Assembly: GCA_007280825.1 (NCBI GenBank)
Contig: QYQI01000143.1
Coordinates: forward strand, 1-10,447
DNA length: 10,447 nt
Reading direction: 5' to 3'
From: Ignavibacteriales bacterium
Lineage (GTDB): Bacteria; Bacteroidota; Ignavibacteria; Ignavibacteriales; Melioribacteraceae
In this document: positions 5,559 through 10,447 of the stretch, in pieces
Numbering within the stretch: position 1 is the stretch's first letter
Layout of the letters: the number at the start of each line of letters is the position of its first letter
Made by a program: the position numbers and the translations under genes
The notes under the pieces: model-generated
Databases searched by the model: none
What the model saw: the letters and a program-made list of their open reading frames with translations, nothing else
What the model was told of the DNA's origin: nothing

Positions 5559-7037
5559 GTGAAGTCCGTTCGTGTTCGATTTGCCCCAAGTCCTACCGGA
5601 TATTTGCATGTAGGCGGTTTAAGAACTGCATTATATAATTATTTATTTGCTAGGAAGAACAACGGTAAGTTTGTCTTAAGAATAGAAGATACCGACCGCA
5701 ACCGCTTTGTAGAAGGTGCTGTTGAAAATTTAATATCAGCATTAAAATGGTGCGGGCTCGATTTTGACGAAGGACCGGAAACTGGCGGTAAGCTCGGTCC
5801 ATATTTACAATCTCAACGCCTCGGCATATATCAAAAATATATACAAGAATTAGTTGTTAAAGGAGATGCTTATTATTGTTTCTGTACTCACGAGCGTCTC
5901 GAAGCGTTAAAAGAAGAACAACAGAAACAAAAATTTCCTCAGGCAAAATACGATAAACACTGTCTTTCTCTTAGTAAAAGTAGGATCGAAGAAAATCTTG
6001 CAAACAGAATTCCGTTTGTGATACGTTTGAATGTTGTGCCGAATCAAAAAATTATTTTTGATGATATTGTCCGCAGTCGTGTGGAATTCGATAGCAATAA
6101 TGTTGATGATCAAGTTTTGATAAAAAGCGACGGCTACCCAACTTATCATTTCGCAAATGTTGTAGATGATCATTTAATGGAGATAAGTCATGTTATCCGT
6201 GGTGAAGAATGGCTCTCATCAACTCCGAAACATGTATTGTTATATGATTCGTTTGGTTGGGAAAGACCAATCTTTGCACATCTTCCGTTATTATTAAATC
6301 CTGATCGTTCAAAATTAAGCAAAAGACAAGGCGATGTTGCAGTTGAAGATTACCGTGCAAAAGGATTTTTAAAAGAAGCTCTTGTAAACTTTGTTGCTTT
6401 ATTAGGATGGAACGCCGGCGATGATAAAGAATTTTATTATATGAATGAATTGATCGAAAATTTTTCTTTAGAACGGGTTAACAAATCCGGAGCTGTATTC
6501 GATATTGAAAAATTAAATTGGTTAAATGCCGAACATCTTCGTAAAAAATCAAACGATGATTTATTAACTATGTTAAGAATAGAAATTCTCAATTCTCAAT
6601 TCTCAACCTTGCCTACCGGCAGGCAGGTTCTCAATTTGCCAGATGCTTATCTGCTAAAAGTAATTTCTGCGATGAAAGAAAGGGTTAGTTTTGTTAAGGA
6701 ATACCTGTCAAATTCTCCCTATTTCTTTGAAGCTCCTTCCAAATATGATGAAAGCTCTGTTTTGAAAAATTGGAAATCTGAAACTCCTGATCAGATGAAA
6801 AAACTTTATGAATCGTTTGCAAAACTTAACACACCTGTTAAAGAGGATTTTGAAGCTTCTCTAAAAGAAACTGCTGCTGAATTAAACATAGATGCTGGGA
6901 AATTAATCCATCCCCTTCGCCTTGCAGTTTCCGGTATGAGCAGCGGACCCGGGGTTTACGATATTCTGGTTATTATAGGATTAGAAGAAACACAAAAGAG
7001 AATTGACAAAGCAATAAATACTATTTCTGTTATCTAA
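5559..7037 (+). CDS. gltX: Glutamyl-tRNA synthetase
   Basis: 492 residues, class I aminoacyl-tRNA synthetase charging tRNA-Glu in the cytosol. The HIGH-type motif is PSPTGYLHVGG (11-20). The KMSKS-type motif is KLSKR (252-256). RIEDTDR (41-47) and RGEEWLSSTPKH (214-225) are family signatures. A likely zinc site C107-x-C109, Y131, C135 matches the C-x-C…Y-x3-C pattern of bacterial GluRS. The C-terminal helical anticodon-binding region (about 330-492) shows a full GluRS rather than the short GluQ enzyme. Whether it also misacylates tRNA-Gln cannot be told here. The start is GTG at 5559 with AAGGAG 5 nt upstream, and the protein begins MKSVRVRFAPSPTG as expected. Residues 343-360 hold a small in-frame repeat insertion, described separately. 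It probably forms one transcript with the glycosyltransferase 23 bp downstream. Confidence 0.97.
   Translation: MKSVRVRFAPSPTGYLHVGGLRTALYNYLFARKNNGKFVLRIEDTDRNRFVEGAVENLISALKWCGLDFDEGPETGGKLGPYLQSQRLGIYQKYIQELVVKGDAYYCFCTHERLEALKEEQQKQKFPQAKYDKHCLSLSKSRIEENLANRIPFVIRLNVVPNQKIIFDDIVRSRVEFDSNNVDDQVLIKSDGYPTYHFANVVDDHLMEISHVIRGEEWLSSTPKHVLLYDSFGWERPIFAHLPLLLNPDRSKLSKRQGDVAVEDYRAKGFLKEALVNFVALLGWNAGDDKEFYYMNELIENFSLERVNKSGAVFDIEKLNWLNAEHLRKKSNDDLLTMLRIEILNSQFSTLPTGRQVLNLPDAYLLKVISAMKERVSFVKEYLSNSPYFFEAPSKYDESSVLKNWKSETPDQMKKLYESFAKLNTPVKEDFEASLKETAAELNIDAGKLIHPLRLAVSGMSSGPGVYDILVIIGLEETQKRIDKAINTISVI
6584..6604 (+). repeat. Three tandem AATTCTC units inside gltX
   Basis: AATTCTC occurs three times head to tail (6584-6590, 6591-6597, 6598-6604). 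A further TTCTCAATT copy follows at 6628-6636, after the palindrome, so the palindrome is flanked by related sequence. Three 7-bp units add 21 bp, keeping the gltX frame open. Confidence 0.8.
6610..6625. repeat. GC-rich palindromic repeat embedded in gltX (encodes LPTGRQ)
   Basis: TGCCTACCGGCAGGCA is a 16-bp palindrome with one mismatched pair (A/C). It stands out as GC-rich in an AT-rich gene. It encodes the peptide LPTGRQ (351-356), in a loop before the conserved helix DAYLLKVISAMKERV. From memory, LPTGRQ/LPAGRQ-type peptides recur in unrelated proteins from uncultured Bacteroidetes-like and other environmental genomes, pointing to a dispersed short repeat; I could not check this. Confidence 0.7.
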
Positions 7038-7060
7038 ATACTTTTAAGACAACATACATT

Positions 7061-7804
7061 ATGATTAACAATAGAAGAATAATAGTAGTGCTTCCGGCTT
7101 ATAATGCTGAGAAAACTTTGGAAATGACCTACAAAGAAATTCCCTTTGATATAGTTGACGATGTAATTCTTGTTGATGATGCAAGTCTAGATTCAACTTC
7201 CATGGTTGCTAAACAACTGGGAATTAAACATGTAATAAGACATAATCACAATCTTGGTTATGGTAGCAATCAAAAAACATGTTACAAAAAAGCTCTTGAA
7301 CTAAATGGAGATATTGTGATTATGCTTCATCCGGATTATCAATACACTCCCAAACTTATTCCCTCAATGGCTTGGTTGATTGCTAATGATGTTTACCCGG
7401 TTGTATTAGGCTCTAGAATTTTAGGCTTAGGAGCCTTAAAAGGCGGCATGCCTTTCTATAAATACTTCTTCAATAGAACACTTACATTAATTCAAAACTT
7501 GCTTGTAGGTCAAAAACTATCTGAATATCACACAGGTTATAGAGCATTTTCAAAAACTGTATTAGAAAATATTAATTTCCAAATTAATTCGGATGATTTC
7601 ATTTTCGATAATCAAATGCTATCTCAAATTATTTATGCAAAATTTGAAATTGCAGAAATAACTTGCCCCACAAAATATTTTGATGATGCTTCTTCTATTA
7701 ACTTTAGAAGAAGTGTTCAATATGGTTTAGGTGTACTTTCAGTTTCATTTAAACACTTTATGCAAAGAATGGGACTGGCAAACTTTAGTATTTATAAAAA
7801 ATAA
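7061..7804 (+). CDS. Family 2 glycosyltransferase, polyprenyl/dolichyl-phosphate sugar synthase type
   Basis: 247 residues, GT-A fold, inverting. The N-terminal strand IIVVLPAYNAEKTL (7-20) and VDDAS (38-42) form the nucleotide-sugar site. HNHNLGYGSNQ (61-71) is the conserved N-x-G-x-G-type segment. HPDYQY (90-95) holds the metal-binding Asp at the DxD position (D92). GSR followed by a positively charged loop and YHTGYRAFS (about 155-163) is typical of DPM1-like enzymes, which move a sugar from a nucleotide donor to a polyprenyl phosphate. There is no membrane segment, so it is likely soluble or peripheral on the inner face of the membrane. It lies 23 bp behind gltX with no terminator between, but without a clear Shine-Dalgarno. 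The convergent neighbour is an ArnT-like transferase that could use its product (inference). The sugar is unknown. Confidence 0.88.
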   Translation: MINNRRIIVVLPAYNAEKTLEMTYKEIPFDIVDDVILVDDASLDSTSMVAKQLGIKHVIRHNHNLGYGSNQKTCYKKALELNGDIVIMLHPDYQYTPKLIPSMAWLIANDVYPVVLGSRILGLGALKGGMPFYKYFFNRTLTLIQNLLVGQKLSEYHTGYRAFSKTVLENINFQINSDDFIFDNQMLSQIIYAKFEIAEITCPTKYFDDASSINFRRSVQYGLGVLSVSFKHFMQRMGLANFSIYKK

Positions 7805-7817
7805 TTCAGAATATTTT

Positions 7818-9476
7818 TTATTTGTTTTTTGGAAGCCGTTTAAAGAAAGCAAATCCTCCCTCTTCTTTTATTAATTCAATATTTGGCAAAGTCTTATAAT
7901 CATTTTGGTCTTGAACTTTGCACACAAAATAAACTGGTTTATCTATCTCACCTTCTTTAAGCCATTTCTCATAACCGTCTTGATCCATGCCTAATGCTTT
8001 AGAACTATGTTTATATTGTTTTTTTGAATAGAATAAATGAGCATAGCTTTTAAAACCAAGAACATTCAAATAAACATCTTCACCGGCAATGCTTTCATAA
8101 AAAGCAATTGGTGCGCCTTGAATATGTTTTTCTACTTTTGGTGCCACTATCGGTAAAAATAATGAGAGTGTAATAATTGTATTTAAAAATAGTAAGTACA
8201 ATCCTTTTCTGTATTGCTGCTTAAATAGGAACACGACTGACACTATTAACAAAATCAAGAAAAGAACTCCAATTAGATACTCTAAACCGGACCAGTTCAC
8301 ATTCATGCTTAAGTTGCCTTTAACAAAATCATCTGTAATATATGGCATAAGTTTATTTTGGTAAATAAATGCCAGAGGTAGTGCAATCAGTAATACAGAA
8401 TATATTAATCCTAATAAAATTATTCCCGCATAATGCCCTGCATTAACTTTTCTCTTCTCTTTTATTATATCATAAATAGTTATGGTTGATAAAAATGTAA
8501 TCGGGTAATATGCTAAAGAGGAATAATGAATGATCTTTGTTCTGACTATTGAAAAAATCACTAAGACAACTGCTAAAAGAATAATCATTATAATTCGTAA
8601 TTTATTTTGATCATTTTCAATATGCTTTCCTTTTCTAAAATGATTAAATGCAAAGATTGAAGCAGGAAAACAGCCGATAAGTAAAATGACAAAATGATAA
8701 TAAAATGGTCCGCTATGACCGGCATCTCCAGTGATCAACAGCCTTATTTGATACTTAATAAATTCATTAATGAACCAGGTTCCATTAGAAATTATTTCAA
8801 TTCCGAACCAAATTAAAGAAACAAATACTGTAGTTATAACAAAAAGTATTGCATCAAGAACCGGAAATTTTATTTCCTTGCGGTTAAATATCCAGAAGAT
8901 GAAAAATGTAATTGATGGGATTAAAAATCCAACCGGGCCTTTTGTTAGTACTGCCAACCCTGAGAATACTCCGGCAAGTAAAATCGGAGTTCTGTTTTTG
9001 TTTTGCGGCAGAAAATTTTTATAGATGAAATAAGCAGATAAGAACATGAAGAGATTAAACATTGGGTCTATAATTCCGCTCCTAAAATAGAAGAGAGGTA
9101 AAAAAGAACCTAGATATACCAAACACCATGTCCAGCCGAATTCTGTATTAAATACTTTTTTCCCAATGTTGAATAATACCATTAAAGTAATTATTCCTAT
9201 CAAAGCGTTTGGTAACCGTGAAGCAAATTCATTTATTCCGAATATCTTCATAGAAAGAACTTGAGCCCATATAAAAAGCGGCGGCTTTTCCCAAAAAGGC
9301 TGATAATCAATTTGAACTCTTAAATAATCACCAGTTGCTATCATCTCTCTAGCACACTCGGCAAAATTGATTTCATCCCAATCAAAAAGATGAACCCTCC
9401 CTAATAGAGGAATTAAAATCAATGATGCAATAAAAATAATTACAGCATAAGCGTTTTGGCTGAATAGTTTTTTCAT
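7818..9476 (-). CDS. ArnT/PMT-like integral membrane glycosyltransferase (GT-C)
   Basis: 552 residues with about 11-13 hydrophobic segments, the first at 9-26. Immediately after it lies the GT-C catalytic loop DWDEINFAECAREM (D32, D34, E35), followed by YQPFWEKPPLFIW, the hallmark of the ArnT/PMT_2 family; these enzymes transfer a sugar from a polyprenyl phosphate onto lipid or protein outside the inner membrane. RSGIIDPMFNLFMF (about 132-145) and LTKGPVGFLIP (about 177-187) are further family blocks. The last roughly 100 residues form a small non-membrane periplasmic tail. The ATG at 9474-9476 has no strong ribosome site. The gene converges on the family 2 glycosyltransferase with only 13 bp between stop codons and no hairpin terminator seen. 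True lipid A aminoarabinose transfer is not implied; the acceptor and sugar are unknown. Confidence 0.92.
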   Translation of the reverse strand: MKKLFSQNAYAVIIFIASLILIPLLGRVHLFDWDEINFAECAREMIATGDYLRVQIDYQPFWEKPPLFIWAQVLSMKIFGINEFASRLPNALIGIITLMVLFNIGKKVFNTEFGWTWCLVYLGSFLPLFYFRSGIIDPMFNLFMFLSAYFIYKNFLPQNKNRTPILLAGVFSGLAVLTKGPVGFLIPSITFFIFWIFNRKEIKFPVLDAILFVITTVFVSLIWFGIEIISNGTWFINEFIKYQIRLLITGDAGHSGPFYYHFVILLIGCFPASIFAFNHFRKGKHIENDQNKLRIIMIILLAVVLVIFSIVRTKIIHYSSLAYYPITFLSTITIYDIIKEKRKVNAGHYAGIILLGLIYSVLLIALPLAFIYQNKLMPYITDDFVKGNLSMNVNWSGLEYLIGVLFLILLIVSVVFLFKQQYRKGLYLLFLNTIITLSLFLPIVAPKVEKHIQGAPIAFYESIAGEDVYLNVLGFKSYAHLFYSKKQYKHSSKALGMDQDGYEKWLKEGEIDKPVYFVCKVQDQNDYKTLPNIELIKEEGGFAFFKRLPKNK

Positions 9477-9497
9477 ATCTTATTTATAGACTTTTAT

Positions 9498-9505
9498 CAA
9501 AAATA
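9498..9505 (-). promoter_or_regulatory. Possible -7 element (TATTTTTG) for the ArnT-like gene
   Basis: The complement of CAAAAATA reads TATTTTTG, matching TAnnTTTG. It places the transcription start about 15-20 nt before the ATG, similar to the leaders inferred for the hybrid regulator and gltX. The -33 position reads TAG rather than TTG, so only half the promoter matches. Confidence 0.4.
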
Positions 9506-9602
9506 ATAATTAATTATTTCATTACTAATTTCAGTTTTTCTTATTATGCGCTTACAATATTACACCAACCTTGGGCTACAAGCCAAATGTTATTGATAAT
9601 TA

Positions 9603-9624
9603 AAAAGGTGATTTTTTCCTTTTG
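9603..9624 (+). promoter_or_regulatory. Ribosome binding site and TTG start of the PHP-like gene
   Basis: AAAGGTGATT (9603-9612) matches most of the AGGAGGTGAT anti-16S complement and lies before TTG at 9622-9624. The TTG opens directly into a Lys-rich, membrane-segment N-terminus, so it is preferred over any later start; the next in-frame ATG comes only around codon 128, well inside the conserved domain. Confidence 0.65.
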
Positions 9625-10447
9625 AAGAAATTAAAGAAAATTTTCAAGATAATTGGATTAGTTATTAGTTTCATAGTGCTACTTCTATGTTCCCCCTATT
9701 TAATAAGTCCTATTTATGATTTTCCTGCTACGCATAGCTTTTCAGGTAATAAGTTCTATAATCCTTACTCAGAATTAAATGGTGCTAGAATTAAAGCTAA
9801 TTTTCACGCGCATACAAAAGCATTTTTTGGACTTACTGCTGGGAAAGATGAACCGGACAGTTTATGGAATGCATATAAAAAATTAAATTACGATTTACTT
9901 TCAATCAGTAATTATCATTCATTGACTCCTAGATTGATTTCTCAAAACATTTACATTCCAAATTATGAACATGGCATAAATATTTTTAAGAACCATTTTT
10001 TAATGATTGGCGCTCTTTCAATTGATTATTTTAATTTTCTTTTCTATCAAACTATTCATCAGAAACAATTTCAAATAAATAGATTAAAAGACAAATGTAA
10101 ATTCTTAGTTATCAATCATCCTAAATTACGATCAGCTTATTCTTCGCACGAACTAGCTAATCTAAATGGTTACGGTGCTCTTGAGATTTATTCCCATTTT
10201 TCGGAAGCAGAAGATCTTTGGGATTCCGTGCTTTCTAGTGGAAGATCTGTTTGGGGTTTTAATGATGATGATTCACACGATAAGAGCAAATATTTAGAAG
10301 TTGGTAGTTACTGGAATAATATCTATTCAAGTTCGGAAAAAGAAGATGACATTATCTCTGCATTAAAACTTGGTAGATTTGTTAACGTTCGTGGCCGCAT
10401 GGGATTTGAAGATAATTATCTAAAAATTTTTACTCTTATAGATTCTA
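9622..10447 (+). CDS. Membrane-anchored PHP-domain-like metallo-hydrolase, N-terminal part (runs off the right edge)
   Basis: Open from the TTG for 275 codons to the window end. Residues 2-9 are basic (KKLKKIFK) and 10-28 form one membrane segment; there is no good lipobox (LLLC), so it is a membrane anchor with the domain outside. PHP-type metal motifs follow in order: HAH (62-64); SISNYHS (94-100), where the family usually has D-H; E116 and H125 within the NYEHGINIFKNHF stretch; NHP (165-167); and WGFNDDDSHD (211-220), matching the closing D-D-x-H motif. Preceding it, GALEIYSH…WDSVLSSGR follows the usual PHP pattern of EV/EI then W-D-x-L-L-x-x-G. PHP enzymes hydrolyse phosphoesters with two or three metals. 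The substrate is unknown, and the C-terminal region is missing from the window. It is divergent from the ArnT-like gene. Confidence 0.72.
   Translation, partial: MKKLKKIFKIIGLVISFIVLLLCSPYLISPIYDFPATHSFSGNKFYNPYSELNGARIKANFHAHTKAFFGLTAGKDEPDSLWNAYKKLNYDLLSISNYHSLTPRLISQNIYIPNYEHGINIFKNHFLMIGALSIDYFNFLFYQTIHQKQFQINRLKDKCKFLVINHPKLRSAYSSHELANLNGYGALEIYSHFSEAEDLWDSVLSSGRSVWGFNDDDSHDKSKYLEVGSYWNNIYSSSEKEDDIISALKLGRFVNVRGRMGFEDNYLKIFTLIDS

Noticed and set aside
5907..6173. Minus-strand ORF of 88 codons inside gltX
   Set aside because: It is antisense to the catalytic core of gltX; the hydrophobic look comes from antisense Lys/Glu codons.
8770..9024. Plus-strand ORF of 84 codons inside the ArnT-like gene
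   Set aside because: It is antisense to membrane segments, and there is no independent evidence for it.
9570..9586. Hairpin TTGGGCT-ACA-AGCCAA before the PHP-like gene as a terminator or riboswitch
   Set aside because: The stem is short with a bulge and has no T-run; nothing supports an RNA element.
1..10447. CRISPR array, insertion sequence, phage, toxin-antitoxin or defence system
   Set aside because: No spaced direct repeats, transposase, integrase, recombinase or defence-type domains were found in any frame; the Ser/Thr kinase and PHP-like gene are too far apart and too generic to call a system.

Overview
The window looks like a chromosomal stretch of an AT-rich member of the Fibrobacteres-Chlorobi-Bacteroidetes (FCB) group. 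Ignavibacteria/Chlorobi-like is my best guess, but this was not tested by any search. Three things support it. First, there is a textbook Bacteroidetes-type promoter (TTTG, 19 bp, TAATTTTG) in front of a tRNA gene, with several further TAnnTTTG elements. Second, non-ATG starts are frequent (TTG for tig, the hybrid regulator and the last gene, GTG for gltX). Third, the gene set is typical: a lipoprotein with a CarboxypepD_reg-like domain, an ArnT/PMT-like membrane glycosyltransferase, and a Hanks-type Ser/Thr kinase.

Layout. 1-778 (minus) is the kinase domain of a Ser/Thr protein kinase that runs off the left edge. 870-992 (plus) is a promoter and tRNA-Leu(UAG). 1032-2991 (plus) is tig followed by clpP, overlapping by 11 bp, probably expressed partly from the tRNA promoter and closed by a strong intrinsic terminator at 2999-3022. 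3177-4925 (plus) is a hybrid two-component regulator whose histidine-kinase core lacks the phosphoacceptor His and the key ATP-binding residues, followed by an intact receiver and the start of a second receiver. 4730-5299 (minus) is a lipoprotein. These two convergent ORFs overlap by about 196 bp. Each is cut off inside a domain at the same place (about 4845-4865) and then reads the antisense of the other. This is a rearrangement junction or an assembly chimera, and it is the most important anomaly in the window.

5559-7804 (plus) is gltX (glutamyl-tRNA synthetase, carrying a small palindromic repeat inside its coding region) followed 23 bp later by a family-2 glycosyltransferase of the polyprenyl-phosphate sugar synthase type. 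Convergent to it, 7818-9476 (minus) is a multi-span ArnT/PMT-like glycosyltransferase. Such enzymes use polyprenyl-phosphate sugars, so the two may form a donor-maker and donor-user pair. 9622-10447 (plus) is the start of a membrane-anchored PHP-like metallo-hydrolase that runs off the right edge.

How the genes work together: tig and clpP are protein-folding and protein-turnover housekeeping, and tRNA-Leu and gltX belong to translation. The two kinase-type genes are signalling proteins with no visible partner here. The right third suggests envelope glycan or lipid modification. I saw no CRISPR array, insertion sequence, phage module or recognisable new defence system. The points worth following are the pseudo-histidine kinase, the double truncation junction, the repeat inside gltX, and the altered PHP motif.
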